From positions 17,977 through 81,976 of the forward strand of contig JBMHCR010000025.1 in the NCBI GenBank assembly GCA_049889815.1: a stretch of 64,000 nucleotides of DNA, in the 5' to 3' direction. A program made the translations under genes and the position numbers. Below the pieces are notes generated by a model. The model made no database searches. It was not told where the DNA came from and saw nothing but the letters and a program-made list of their open reading frames with translations. Numbering within the stretch: the stretch's first letter is position 1; each line of letters opens with the position of its first letter. Positions 44,060-53,123 of this stretch are shown here, piece by piece. This DNA comes from JBPOFY01 sp049889815 (lineage in GTDB: Bacteria > Verrucomicrobiota > Verrucomicrobiia > Opitutales > Coraliomargaritaceae).

Positions 44060-44521
44060 ATGAAAACCTACAAGGCCATAGCTGCGATGGCGGAGAACCG
44101 AGTGATCGGCAATAAAGGCGACATTCCGTGGCATCTCCCTGAAGATTTTAAGTGGTTCAAAAAAACCACTATGGGCGACATACTCGTAATGGGGCGAAAG
44201 ACCTACGAATCAATCGGCCGTCCGCTCCCCGGACGCCAAACTTTTGTGCTCAGCCGGCAAACTCGGGAAATACCAGGCGTTCAGAGCGTTACAGATTTGG
44301 AAATGCTCGACCACCTCGACACCGACAAAACTATTTGGATTGCCGGCGGTGGGGAAATTTATCGGCAAATGCTTCCCCACTGCGAGTCACTCTATTTGAC
44401 ACGTGTCCACCGGACCGTTGACGGCGATGCACGTTTCCCAACCTTCGAAGATCAATTCAATCTGAAAGATACAATCCTACAAAACGAGGATTTCACAATT
44501 GAGCATTGGGTCAAAAGTTAA
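44060..44521 (+). CDS. folA: Dihydrofolate reductase
   Basis: 153 residues from ATG 44060; an upstream in-frame start at 43994 overlaps thyA and lacks homology. IAAMAENRVIGNKGDIPWHL opens the enzyme, with VMGRKTYESIG and IAGGGEIYRQML later. It regenerates tetrahydrofolate after thymidylate synthesis. It probably forms an operon with thyA. Confidence 0.96.
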   Translation: MKTYKAIAAMAENRVIGNKGDIPWHLPEDFKWFKKTTMGDILVMGRKTYESIGRPLPGRQTFVLSRQTREIPGVQSVTDLEMLDHLDTDKTIWIAGGGEIYRQMLPHCESLYLTRVHRTVDGDARFPTFEDQFNLKDTILQNEDFTIEHWVKS

Positions 44522-44534
44522 CTAAGGTAAGAGT

Positions 44535-45257
44535 ATGAGACAGCTTGTTCGTATTTTTGCTCTTAGTCTCTTCCTAGTCGCCACAACATATGCCGAAATT
44601 CGAACGTGGACCGACATCCAAGGGAGAACGATGGAGGCGGAATTCGTAAGATTACAGGGAGACAGAGTTGCTTTTCAGAAAGCGGATGGCATGCGCTACA
44701 GCTTTTCTCTAGCGCGACTCAGCCAAGCAGATAAGGACCATATCAAGACCCTCATCACTGCGCCGTCTCTCAACGCTGCAAAGGATTCCACTGAGCTAGC
44801 TCCAACTGATTTGACCCAATGGCTCGAAAAACATCTCGTTATTCGGAAAGGAACGCGCGTCTCTCGCCACCGTGAAAGCCGGCTCCCTAAGGCCGAATAC
44901 ATCGCGCTTTATTTTTCTGCGAGCTGGTGCCCACCCTGCAGGACGTTTACCCCCAAGCTGGTAAATTTCTACAATGAGCACAGCGCCTCAAATAGTAACT
45001 TCGAACTCATTTTTGTGAGCTCAGATCGCGACGAAGATGGCATGGAAAGCTACATCGTCGACTACGAGATGCCTTGGCCGTCGCTTGAGTTTGACGAAAC
45101 CAGAGACAAACGCATCCGCCAATTTGCTGGTTCCGGCATCCCTTGCCTCGTTATCGTCGACCGCAAGGGGTCCGTCATGCAACACAGCTACGTGAACGGC
45201 AAATACAGGGGACCTACCAGTGTTCTCAACAAACTAGACGAATGGTTGGACGAGTAA
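44535..45257 (+). CDS. Secreted SHD1-thioredoxin fusion protein
   Basis: 240 residues. Signal peptide (LVRIFALSLFLVATTYA). An N-terminal SHD1-like segment (WTDIQGRTMEAEFVRLQGDRV...LARLSQADKDHI) is followed by a thioredoxin domain with CPPC (Cys132, Cys135) in FSASWCPPCRTFTPKL, and IPCLVIVDRKG with the cis-Pro. The nearest named relatives are nucleoredoxin/TryX-type proteins. It is probably a periplasmic disulfide reductase or thiol oxidase. SHD1 plus Trx is a recurring arrangement in Planctomycetes and Verrucomicrobia. It starts 13 bases after folA. Confidence 0.85.
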   Translation: MRQLVRIFALSLFLVATTYAEIRTWTDIQGRTMEAEFVRLQGDRVAFQKADGMRYSFSLARLSQADKDHIKTLITAPSLNAAKDSTELAPTDLTQWLEKHLVIRKGTRVSRHRESRLPKAEYIALYFSASWCPPCRTFTPKLVNFYNEHSASNSNFELIFVSSDRDEDGMESYIVDYEMPWPSLEFDETRDKRIRQFAGSGIPCLVIVDRKGSVMQHSYVNGKYRGPTSVLNKLDEWLDE

Positions 45258-45271
45258 TCTGCGGACCGAAA

Positions 45272-45598
45272 CTACTCGCTCTTTCCGGGCGCCGCGACCG
45301 CATAGAGCAGGAACAACACATTTACGCCAGGGATCAACATCAACAGCGTCCAATAAGGTGGCTTTCTGAGGTCATGTAGACGCTTAATCAACTGCATCAA
45401 AGCAGTAAAGATTGCGATTAGGCCAAAAACCAGAGTGAGAAAAATAGCCAGCGTGCCAAAGGTTCCGTGGTGCCAATGTGCAAAGAAGTGGGAGGACCAC
45501 ATCCACACACCATAAACGATGGCTGAAAGAACCACTAGAGTGATGATAAACGGCATGCGGCCAATACGGCCTTCAGAGCTGAAAAATGAATGAATCAT
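45272..45598 (-). CDS. DUF805 membrane protein
   Basis: 108 residues with several membrane segments. Motifs: FSSEGRIGRMPF at the N-terminus (the family's G-R-I-GR), LIKRLHDLRKPPYW and a C-terminal hydrophobic run ending AAPGKSE. DUF805 proteins such as YhaH are small inner-membrane proteins of unknown function. Convergent with the thioredoxin gene, only 14 bases apart. Confidence 0.88.
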   Translation of the reverse strand: MIHSFFSSEGRIGRMPFIITLVVLSAIVYGVWMWSSHFFAHWHHGTFGTLAIFLTLVFGLIAIFTALMQLIKRLHDLRKPPYWTLLMLIPGVNVLFLLYAVAAPGKSE

Positions 45599-45760
45599 GG
45601 TCGATAAAAAAGAATATCGCTCAGATGTTTACTATAGATTTCTGAAGCGCAATAAAAACCTGCTGGGGTCTTCGCCCCTGCCAATCGACCCATCCACGAC
45701 AATTTGTTTTGCAGCCGATGGATTCTGGATCCTCAATTCTAGCTTCTTTTACCCCTTTCT

Positions 45761-47560
45761 ATGTCTTCGATCCGCATACTTTCAGACCGAGTCGCCAACC
45801 AAATCGCCGCCGGCGAGGTCATTGAGCGACCGGTAGCTGTGGTCAAAGAGCTGGTCGAAAACAGTATCGATGCGGGTGCGACGCGAATCGAGGTTGAGTT
45901 TCGCAATGGCGGAAAGTCCTACATTCGTATCGAAGACAACGGCAAGGGCATGAGCCCGGATGAGGCATCGCTCTCTCTCGAACGCCACGCTACCAGCAAG
46001 ATTCGTGAGGCTACTGATCTGAACGAGGTCTGCAGCTTTGGCTTTCGCGGAGAAGCCCTGCCCTCCATCGCATCCGTTTCTAAGTTCACCCTTCGCACAC
46101 GGGCTGAGGGCTGGGACCACGGCACCGAGATCCACATCAACGGCGGAAAGCTCGTCGATAAAAAGAACTGCGGTATGCCTATCGGCACCGTCATCGAAGT
46201 CGCCCATCTATTTAACTCGGTCCCTGCTCGTAGAAAGTTTCTCAAGACAGACCCAACGGAAACGGCCCACATCACCTACAATTGCCGTCTGTTCGCGGTA
46301 GCTCACCCAAACATTGCGTTCCGCGTGCTCGAAAACGGACGCACCGTCTTTCAATCGCCCGCCTGCGAGGATCTGCGCGACCGCATCGCCGAGATCTGGG
46401 GCAAGGCTCTCGCAAAGGATTTGATCCAAGTTGACGTCACGGACGAAAAGCGAGGCTGGCATTTGACCGGACTGACGGCAAAGCCAGGTGTCGGACGATC
46501 CACCCGCAGAGAGCTGGTAACACTGGTAAATCGTCGCCCTGTGGATAGTCGCACCCTAGGATTTGCAGTGTTGGACGCGTATCATGGCCGCGTTCAAAAG
46601 GGTCGGTATCCACCAGCCTTTCTGTTCTTAGAGATTCAGCCGCAGGAAGTAGACGTGAATGTCCATCCAGCAAAGCGCGAAGTCCGCTTTCGCGACGATG
46701 GCGCGATTCGACGATTTGTCCTCGCGGCAATTTCAGAGACCCTTGCCGCCGAGAAAGTCACCGAAGTCAGCAGTCCAAAGGCTCGAGCAAAGAACGCTGA
46801 AGTAATTGCCAGCGCACCGACACCACGTCCAGCAGTCACCGCACCCTCCTCAAAAGAAGGCACCTCTCCTCGCACCAAGGCCGCCACCGCAAGTCCTGCT
46901 TCAACGATATCTGCGACTCAGCAAGTCGAACGTGTGAAACCCGCCGCAACTGCTTCCTCCGTTCCTTCAAAGTCAAGCAACCCAGAATGGCGCCTCATCG
47001 CACGATTTAAAGACCGCTACGCGCTGTTTGAGGCACCTCGCGGACTCGTGATGCTACACCTTCGCCACGCAGATCAACGCGTTCGCTACGAACGTATCTG
47101 CAGGGATTTTGACAGCGAAGAAGTCGCCAGTCAGCGCCTGCTCATCCCCCATCCAGTGGAGTTGGAGCCACTAGCTTCCGAAGCGCTCAACGCGCAGCTA
47201 GAATTGCTCAACCGCCACGGCTTCGAGATCGAGGAATTCGGCCGTCACTTCTACCGAATCGGTGCAGTGCCGAACTGGCTGAGCGAGGAGCAGGCCGAAA
47301 CCTTCGTGCGTGATCTAGTCGATCAACTTCGGCAGCGGAGAGATTTATGCAAAGGCGGCACACTCGCATGGCAGGCAATCGCCAAGTTGGCAGTCGAAGG
47401 TAGCTATCAAAAACGAGACAGCATTGCGGATACATCCATTCAGCAGCTCGCCGACGAATTGCTCCAATGTGAGACCCCGCACACCTCCCCCTTCGGGAAA
47501 CCGACCTTCAGTGAGGTGAGCTGGAACGAATGGGCGCGCCGTCTCGGTGGAGAGTCGTAA
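45761..47560 (+). CDS. mutL: DNA mismatch repair protein MutL
   Basis: 599 residues. GHKL ATPase motifs are intact: NQIAAGEVIERP, ELVENSIDAGA, DNGKGM and GFRGEALPSIA. The C-terminal part is variable. Where endonuclease-type MutL has DQHAxxExxxxE, this one has DQRVRYERICRD, so the metal site looks degenerate. The low-complexity linker (340-410) is rich in Ala, Thr, Ser, Pro. No mutS in the window. Confidence 0.95.
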   Translation: MSSIRILSDRVANQIAAGEVIERPVAVVKELVENSIDAGATRIEVEFRNGGKSYIRIEDNGKGMSPDEASLSLERHATSKIREATDLNEVCSFGFRGEALPSIASVSKFTLRTRAEGWDHGTEIHINGGKLVDKKNCGMPIGTVIEVAHLFNSVPARRKFLKTDPTETAHITYNCRLFAVAHPNIAFRVLENGRTVFQSPACEDLRDRIAEIWGKALAKDLIQVDVTDEKRGWHLTGLTAKPGVGRSTRRELVTLVNRRPVDSRTLGFAVLDAYHGRVQKGRYPPAFLFLEIQPQEVDVNVHPAKREVRFRDDGAIRRFVLAAISETLAAEKVTEVSSPKARAKNAEVIASAPTPRPAVTAPSSKEGTSPRTKAATASPASTISATQQVERVKPAATASSVPSKSSNPEWRLIARFKDRYALFEAPRGLVMLHLRHADQRVRYERICRDFDSEEVASQRLLIPHPVELEPLASEALNAQLELLNRHGFEIEEFGRHFYRIGAVPNWLSEEQAETFVRDLVDQLRQRRDLCKGGTLAWQAIAKLAVEGSYQKRDSIADTSIQQLADELLQCETPHTSPFGKPTFSEVSWNEWARRLGGES

Positions 47561-47581
47561 TAGCTCAAGAGCCACACCAAA

Positions 47582-47664
<83 letters not shown>

Positions 47665-47819
47665 TTAGGAATTTGCCGTTGTGACAAGCGCGTAAGAAAA
47701 ACAAGCGGCTTCCGCCTTGGCAAGTCTGGATGTTGCTTTGGGTCGAAACTCGCCTACATTCAATCAAAGCCGAATATGGACTTGTTACCTGCAGGTCGCT
47801 GCTCTACTTGTCTCCAACT

Positions 47820-48875
47820 GTGAAAAAAGTCACTGATATCAACATTACTTCCAAGACGCTACTCCCGTCCCCGCTTGAACTCTGTGCGGAGATCGAAAAG
47901 ACAGAGGCGGCGGACAAATTTGTGGCCGAAAGCCGCGATGCGATCAACGAGATCATCTTCGGTAAGGACCGTCGCTTGCTTGTAGTCATCGGCCCCTGCT
48001 CCATCCACGATCTCAAGGCGGGACGTGAATACGCCGAGAAACTCGCCAAACTCGCGAAAGAAGTTGAAGACCGCATGCTGATCGTGATGCGCGTCTATTT
48101 TGAAAAGCCGCGCACCACGGTTGGCTGGAAAGGGCTCATCATGGACCCGAAGCTGGATGGCAGCAGCGATATTCCGGAAGGTCTACGCATTGCTCGACGC
48201 TTCCTACTGGATGTGATCGAACTGGGGCTTCCGACTGCGACCGAGTTGCTGGATCCCATCACACCACAATACATCGCGGACCTAGTCTGCTGGTCAGCCA
48301 TCGGTGCACGCACTACGGAAAGCCAAACACACCGCCAAATGGCATCCGGCCTGTCTATGCCACTCGGCTTCAAAAACGGAACCGACGGCGGACTCACCGT
48401 TGCCATCAACGCGATCAAGGCTGCAAGCCAACCGCAAACCTTTCTCGGCATCGACAACGAGGGTAAGGCCAACGCGCTCACCACCAATGGCAATCCGAAC
48501 TGCCACATCGTGTTACGGGGCGGTTCCGGCGGACCCAACTATGGCGCAGACGATGTCGCCGTTGCCCGGGAACAACTCGAAAAAGCTGAGCTCACTCCAG
48601 CCATCATGACCGACTGCAGCCATGCAAATAGCAGCAAGGACCCCGCACGCCAGCCTGCCGTCTTTGAGGAGATTGTTCGCCAGAGCCTGATCGACCAAAG
48701 TGTGATTGGCGCCATGGTTGAAAGTAATCTTAAGCACGGGAACCAGAAGTTCCCACAACCACTCGAGGACCTGGAGTATGGTGTCTCCATCACCGATGGA
48801 TGTATCGATTGGGAGACCACCGAGACCATGATTCGCAAAGGACACGCAGCACTCGCACCTCTGTTTGAGGCTTAA
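47820..48875 (+). CDS. aroG: 3-deoxy-7-phosphoheptulonate synthase (DAHP synthase, type I)
   Basis: 351 residues when started at the GTG at 47820, close to the 350 of E. coli AroG; an ATG at 47730 would add 30 non-conserved residues. Catalyses the first step of aromatic amino acid synthesis from erythrose-4-phosphate and phosphoenolpyruvate. VIGPCSIHD, MRVYFEKPRTTVGWKG, LPTATELLDPITPQY, GARTTESQTHRQMASGLSMP and TDCSHANSSKDPARQ are diagnostic of the AroF/G/H type. Which aromatic amino acid regulates it cannot be read. Confidence 0.93.
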   Translation: MKKVTDINITSKTLLPSPLELCAEIEKTEAADKFVAESRDAINEIIFGKDRRLLVVIGPCSIHDLKAGREYAEKLAKLAKEVEDRMLIVMRVYFEKPRTTVGWKGLIMDPKLDGSSDIPEGLRIARRFLLDVIELGLPTATELLDPITPQYIADLVCWSAIGARTTESQTHRQMASGLSMPLGFKNGTDGGLTVAINAIKAASQPQTFLGIDNEGKANALTTNGNPNCHIVLRGGSGGPNYGADDVAVAREQLEKAELTPAIMTDCSHANSSKDPARQPAVFEEIVRQSLIDQSVIGAMVESNLKHGNQKFPQPLEDLEYGVSITDGCIDWETTETMIRKGHAALAPLFEA

Positions 48876-48990
48876 ATAGCGGATAATTTTTGCTGATTTA
48901 ATCGTACGATTCAATCCGTCTTATTTTATTCAGGCTTAGATACTGTCGGCACACTTTCCGTACCTTAATTAAAAAACTGACCATAAAATC

Positions 48991-49977
48991 ATGAGTAAAA
49001 CACCCATTCGCGTCGCAGTTACCGGGGCAGCCGGCAATATCGGTTACGCCCTACTATTCCGTATTGCTTCAGGATCCGTCTTCGGACCTGACCAACCGGT
49101 CGCTCTCAATCTAATAGAAATTCCACCTGCACTGGATGCGTTGAAAGGTGTTTGCATGGAGCTGGACGATTGCGCATTCCCCCTTCTGAAAGACGTAGTC
49201 GCGACGACCGATCTCGATGAAGGCTTCAAAGATGTAAACTGGGCACTCCTCGTTGGCTCCGTCCCACGCAAAGCCGGCATGGAGCGCGGCGACCTTCTTG
49301 GAATCAACGGGAAGGTCTTCACCGGACAAGGTAAGGCCATTGCCGCAAATGCGGCCGATGATGTGCGCGTGCTCGTAGTAGGCAATCCGTGCAATACGAA
49401 TGCATTGATTGCGATGAACAACGCAGACGGCATTCCAAAGGATCGCTTCTTTGCCATGACGATGCTCGATGAAAATCGCGCAAAGACCCAGCTCGCCCAG
49501 AAAGCCGGCGTCGACGTCACTGAAGTTACCAACATGACGATCTGGGGCAACCACTCGGCAACACAATATCCCGACTTCTATTCTGCAAAGATCGGCGGCA
49601 AGCCGGCAGCAGAAGTCATCGGTGATGAAGCATGGTTGAAAGAAGAGTTTATCCCAGTCGTGCAAAAACGTGGCGCTGCCGTCATCGCTGCCCGCGGAGC
49701 CTCCTCGGCGGCATCCGCCGCAAATGGCGCAGTCGATTCCGTTCGCAAACTCATCAACGACACGCCAGATGGTGACAGCTTCAGCATGTGCATCTGCTCG
49801 GACGGGAGCTACGGCACCACACCGGGTCTAATCACGTCACTACCATGCCGCGTAAAGCATGGAAAACTCGAGATCGTCCAAGGTATCGAGATCAATGCAT
49901 TCAGTCGCGCGAAAATCGACGCGACCGTCAAGGAACTCGAAGACGAACGCGAAGCGGTAAAAGACCTGCTGCTGTAA
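48991..49977 (+). CDS. mdh: Malate dehydrogenase
   Basis: 328 residues. NAD-binding VAVTGAAGNIGYALLFRIAS, then GSVPRKAGMERGDLL, VGNPCNTNALIAM and the catalytic WGNHSATQYPDF motif, which place it in the MDH group related to cytosolic MDH of eukaryotes and Thermus-type enzymes. It links to PEPC in the same window in C4-acid metabolism. A strong terminator follows 28 bases after the stop. Confidence 0.96.
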   Translation: MSKTPIRVAVTGAAGNIGYALLFRIASGSVFGPDQPVALNLIEIPPALDALKGVCMELDDCAFPLLKDVVATTDLDEGFKDVNWALLVGSVPRKAGMERGDLLGINGKVFTGQGKAIAANAADDVRVLVVGNPCNTNALIAMNNADGIPKDRFFAMTMLDENRAKTQLAQKAGVDVTEVTNMTIWGNHSATQYPDFYSAKIGGKPAAEVIGDEAWLKEEFIPVVQKRGAAVIAARGASSAASAANGAVDSVRKLINDTPDGDSFSMCICSDGSYGTTPGLITSLPCRVKHGKLEIVQGIEINAFSRAKIDATVKELEDEREAVKDLLL

Positions 49978-50005
49978 ATTGCCTGACAGTCCCCCACAAT
50001 GAACG

Positions 50006-50032
50006 AAGCCCGGCCCAGTGCCGGGCTTTTTT
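50006..50032 (+). terminator. Rho-independent terminator after mdh
   Basis: Perfect 9-bp stem AAGCCCGGC / GCCGGGCTT, loop CCAGT, six T residues overlapping the stem end. It lies between the convergent mdh and metG and may serve both; toward metG the A-tract side gives a partial T-run. Confidence 0.92.
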
Positions 50033-50114
50033 ATCCCGAGAGTTGCATTCACACTTTTTTGAAACGCTCGTCAGCAACTCCCGCTCCTTTAGGATCAGCA
50101 ACGAAGCGGAGGGC

Positions 50115-51659
50115 TTAAGTCTCTTTGCGCTCCGGTCGCGGGAATAGAATGGTCTTTTCACCTAATGCCGCACCTTCAAGCGTGTTGCCCCACTCGAGCT
50201 GACCCTCTATGAGGTCGAAATTTTCAGCGCCAACCAATCCACGAATTTTATCGGAAATCTCAGGCATTACCGGTGTGAGCATCACCACCGCAAGGCGCAA
50301 TGCCTCCGCCATGTAGGCGAGCGATGTCGCCAAGGCAGCTTGATCCTCAGGCGCCTCTGACTTAGCGAGTTTCCAAGGCGCACGAGTCTCTGCATATTTG
50401 TTGATTCCAGAGACAAATGCAAAAATACGATCCAGTGCTTTGTGAAACTGGAAACCTTCAAAGAGGTCAACAAGGTCGGGGCCGACTTCGGACCACAACT
50501 GTTTGAGTGCTTTTTCAGGCGCTTCTTCCACAGAGGCAGCAGGGACTTTACCTTCGGTATAGCGCCCGCCCATGTTCAACAGGCGACTGACTAGGTTGCC
50601 GAGGTCATTGGCAAGGTCACTATTATAACGACTCATAAAGAGCTCAATTGAGAACTCACTGTCCTGACCAACATTCATTTCGCGGGTCACGAAGTAGCGG
50701 AAAGCATCGGTGCCGAACTGCTCAATCAAATCGAGCGGATTGACGACTTCACCGGTACTTTTCGACATTTTCGCGCCAGAACTCAGCCACCAACCATGCA
50801 CGAGAAAGCGCTTCGGGAGCTCGATATCGAGTGCCTTGAGCATGATCGGCCAGTAGATAGCGTGCGGTGGCACTAGAATATCTTTGCCGATCACATGGTA
50901 ATCTGCCGGCCAGTGCTTCTCAAAATCGTCAGTGCCGTAACCCGCCGCAGTGATATAGTTGGTCAGTGCGTCGAACCACACATAGGTCACAAATTCGGTG
51001 TCAAACGGCAACTCAATGCCCCACTCGAGTCGCTCCTTAGGGCGCGAGATACACAGATCATTGAGCGGCTCCTTTTTGAGGAACTGCAGAACATCTGCAC
51101 TACGAAAACGCGGATAAATCAGGCTCTCATTGCTTTGAATGGTCTCGATCAACCAGTCCTGATACTGCGCCAGTTTGAAGAAATAATTACTTTCGGTGAC
51201 TTCAACGACGTCGCCATAAATTTCCGGCCACATGCCATCGACCTTCTCCTTCTCAGTTACGAACTGCTCCTGACGCACACTGTAGAAACCATTGTAGTCG
51301 GCCTTATAGATTTCTCCCTTGTCGTAGAGCTTTTGCAGGATCTCTTGCACTACCTTTTTGTGACGTTTCTGAGTGGTGCGGATGTAGTCGTCGTTCGAAA
51401 CGTTCAAACGTGAGCAAAGCCCCTGGAATTCGACCGCTAGCTCGTCGCAAATCTCGATCGGTGGGACGCCCTTTTTCTCTGCAGCCATCTGCACCTTCTG
51501 TCCGTGTTCGTCGAGCCCGGTTACGAACTGCACCGCTTCCCCCATCAATCGACGGAAACGTGCGACGATGTCGGTCAACACTTTCTCGTAGGCATGCCCC
51601 AAGTGTGGGGAGCCATTTGCATAGTCAATTGCGGTGGTGATATAGAATTTCTTGCTCAT
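50115..51659 (-). CDS. metG: Methionyl-tRNA synthetase
   Basis: 514 residues. Class I synthetase: FYITTAIDYANGSPHLGHAYE (HIGH region) and KMSKSTGEVV (KMSKS). The connective peptide lacks the usual zinc-cluster cysteines (NGFYSVRQEQFV instead of C-x2-C), so it belongs to the zinc-free, shorter type. A C-terminal anticodon-binding helix bundle is present, with no EMAP-like tRNA-binding extension. Divergent from lexA, with 169 bases between the starts. Confidence 0.95.
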   Translation of the reverse strand: MSKKFYITTAIDYANGSPHLGHAYEKVLTDIVARFRRLMGEAVQFVTGLDEHGQKVQMAAEKKGVPPIEICDELAVEFQGLCSRLNVSNDDYIRTTQKRHKKVVQEILQKLYDKGEIYKADYNGFYSVRQEQFVTEKEKVDGMWPEIYGDVVEVTESNYFFKLAQYQDWLIETIQSNESLIYPRFRSADVLQFLKKEPLNDLCISRPKERLEWGIELPFDTEFVTYVWFDALTNYITAAGYGTDDFEKHWPADYHVIGKDILVPPHAIYWPIMLKALDIELPKRFLVHGWWLSSGAKMSKSTGEVVNPLDLIEQFGTDAFRYFVTREMNVGQDSEFSIELFMSRYNSDLANDLGNLVSRLLNMGGRYTEGKVPAASVEEAPEKALKQLWSEVGPDLVDLFEGFQFHKALDRIFAFVSGINKYAETRAPWKLAKSEAPEDQAALATSLAYMAEALRLAVVMLTPVMPEISDKIRGLVGAENFDLIEGQLEWGNTLEGAALGEKTILFPRPERKET

Positions 51660-51744
51660 GCGAATCGAGCAAATTGGGCAATTTCGCTACACTGCGCAAG
51701 TCCGCAAGCCAGAGCTTCAGATCTAAATGACAATTCACGCCCAC

Positions 51745-51786
51745 GACTCACTCTCCACCATCCACTCGCAACTATCCACTCATCAG
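51745..51786 (+). repeat. Heptanucleotide array upstream of lexA
   Basis: Six units (GACTCAC, TCTCCAC, CATCCAC, TCGCAAC, TATCCAC, TCATCAG) in register. Unlike the other arrays it is separated from the start (43 bases), with a promoter-like sequence in between. Confidence 0.6.
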
Positions 51787-51789
51787 CCC

Positions 51790-51818
51790 TTGACAATGGA
51801 CAAGTGTTCACCTAAATA
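51790..51818 (+). promoter_or_regulatory. Probable lexA promoter
   Basis: TTGACA (51790-51795), a 17-base spacer and TAAATA (51813-51818) form a near-consensus sigma-70-type promoter ending 10 bases before the lexA ATG. Confidence 0.6.
51798..51809. promoter_or_regulatory. Candidate LexA operator in the lexA promoter spacer
   Basis: GGAC-AAGT-GTTC is one base from a GAAC-N4-GTTC dyad, the Gram-positive type LexA box, and lies inside the spacer of the promoter where repression is easy to imagine. TGTTCAC also recurs at 51805-51811 and 51821-51827. No biochemical support. Confidence 0.35.
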
Positions 51819-51828
51819 CTTGTTCACT

Positions 51829-52470
51829 ATGAAAGACCTGACAACCCGCCAACAAGAAATCCTCACTTTCATTGAGCACCACGAGTGGCGCAACGGCTAC
51901 TGGCCAAGCATCCGCGAGATACAAGAGCGGTTCGGCTTCAAGAGCACAAATGCCGTCATGGGTCACCTTCGTGCTCTGGAGAAGAAAGCGGTTCTGGAGC
52001 GTATCCCCGGCCAGGCACGGACCTTTCGCATCAATCGCCCAGACGCTCCCCAAGAGCTGGAAATGCCAGTAGACGCCACAGAAGTGGTCGATATCCCAAT
52101 AGTAGGTGAAATCGCAGCTGGTTACCCGGACCGTGTGGAACCAGCCGGCGAAATCGGTCGCCTGCAAGTCGACATTCAAAGCGCGGGTTTCTCCAGCCGC
52201 CGTCGCACCTTCGCACTACAAGTTCGCGGCGAAAGTATGGTCGATGCTGAAATTTACGACGGCGACATGGTTGTCGTCGAACCGCGCGACCCGCAGGACG
52301 GTGACATCGTTGCCGCACTGATCGACGGGGAAACCACTTTGAAACGCTACATCAAAAAGCTTGGTGAGCCACCCTACCTGAAAGCCGAAAATAAATTTTA
52401 TCCGGAGCTCTACCCCGTTACAGAACTCTGTGTGCAAGGCGTCGCAAAGGCAGTCGTGCGGAATTTATAA
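51829..52470 (+). CDS. lexA: LexA repressor
   Basis: 213 residues. N-terminal winged helix (REIQERFGFKSTNAVMGHLRAL), self-cleavage site Ala97-Gly98 in EIAAGYP, catalytic Ser136 (RGESMVDAEIYDGD) and Lys172 (GETTLKRYIK). It represses the SOS regulon and is cleaved with RecA after DNA damage. The ATG at 51829 is preferred over an upstream in-frame start at 51727, which lies in repeat and promoter sequence. Confidence 0.96.
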   Translation: MKDLTTRQQEILTFIEHHEWRNGYWPSIREIQERFGFKSTNAVMGHLRALEKKAVLERIPGQARTFRINRPDAPQELEMPVDATEVVDIPIVGEIAAGYPDRVEPAGEIGRLQVDIQSAGFSSRRRTFALQVRGESMVDAEIYDGDMVVVEPRDPQDGDIVAALIDGETTLKRYIKKLGEPPYLKAENKFYPELYPVTELCVQGVAKAVVRNL

Positions 52471-52500
52471 GGTGCATCCCAAAAAGCACAATCAGTTTAC

Positions 52501-52529
52501 AACCGCGGTACGATTTGCTGCGGTTTTTT
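52501..52529 (+). terminator. Rho-independent terminator after lexA
   Basis: AACCGC (52501-52506) and GCGGTT (52520-52525) flank a 13-base loop, followed by a run of six T residues that overlaps the stem end. The 6-bp stem is short, but the T-run and position 30 bases after the stop support it. Confidence 0.7.
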
Positions 52530-52593
52530 GTTTCTAGGAACACACAGTTTAATCCACCAGAATGGTGCATTAGCTATTGAAGATTATCCCGAC

Positions 52594-52647
52594 CTATCCA
52601 GATTTCTCCACACTACGCGCTATCCACTAATAACCACCTACTTTAAC
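52594..52647 (+). repeat. Degenerate heptanucleotide array upstream of the glyoxalase-fold gene
   Basis: Units include CTATCCA (twice, 52594 and 52620), CTCCACA, CTACGCG, CTAATAA and CCACCTA; the register breaks once near 52601. It ends 4 bases before the ATG at 52652. Confidence 0.5.
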
Positions 52648-52651
52648 AGCC

Positions 52652-53038
52652 ATGCCCCTTGCATTCGACCACACCCGCATTCGCGTGTCTAACCTTGAAA
52701 AATCCATCGACTGGTATTGCAAAACCTGCGGATTTGAGGTGCTCCGGCGCACCGACAAATCGCCGAGTGGCAACCAACTCGCACACCTTCAGATCCCTGG
52801 CAGTCACCATAAGCTGGAGCTCACTCATTCCGCCGATTACGAAGTCAAAGTTCCGGAAGATTTGGTTCACACCTGCATCCGTGTCGATGACATCATCGAA
52901 TACTGCGAAATGCTAGAAGGTCTCGGACTTGAGATCGACCTCTGGCCGAGCAAGTGGCGCGAAAAATTCGCCGACGGCAAAAAGATGGCCTTCATTACCG
53001 ACCCCGACGGTTACGAGGTTGAAATCCTAGAGCACTGA
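52652..53038 (+). CDS. VOC (glyoxalase I-like) metalloprotein
   Basis: 128 residues in two beta-alpha-beta halves: FDHTRIRVSNLEKSIDWYCK and LVHTCIRVDDIIEYCEMLEG. The second half ends in DPDGYEVEILEH, with the conserved acidic metal ligand. Likely lactoylglutathione lyase or a related VOC enzyme. Final chemistry cannot be fixed from sequence. It ends at 53038, just where an inverted repeat begins. Confidence 0.85.
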   Translation: MPLAFDHTRIRVSNLEKSIDWYCKTCGFEVLRRTDKSPSGNQLAHLQIPGSHHKLELTHSADYEVKVPEDLVHTCIRVDDIIEYCEMLEGLGLEIDLWPSKWREKFADGKKMAFITDPDGYEVEILEH

Positions 53039-53118
53039 CCGTAGGAGCGCAACTTGATGCGCCAGCCAGTAAATTAGCACTCAACCTAAACGGGCGGGTC
53101 AAGTCGCGCCCCTACGGT
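53038..53118. repeat. Large imperfect inverted repeat between convergent genes
   Basis: Two 26-base arms (53038-53063 and 53093-53118) match in inverted orientation at 22 of 26 positions, both beginning ACCGTAGG on their outer side, with a 29-base spacer. The left arm overlaps the last base of the stop codon of the glyoxalase gene, the right arm ends 5 bases before the ispF stop. Confidence 0.8.
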
Positions 53119-53123
53119 TGTGC

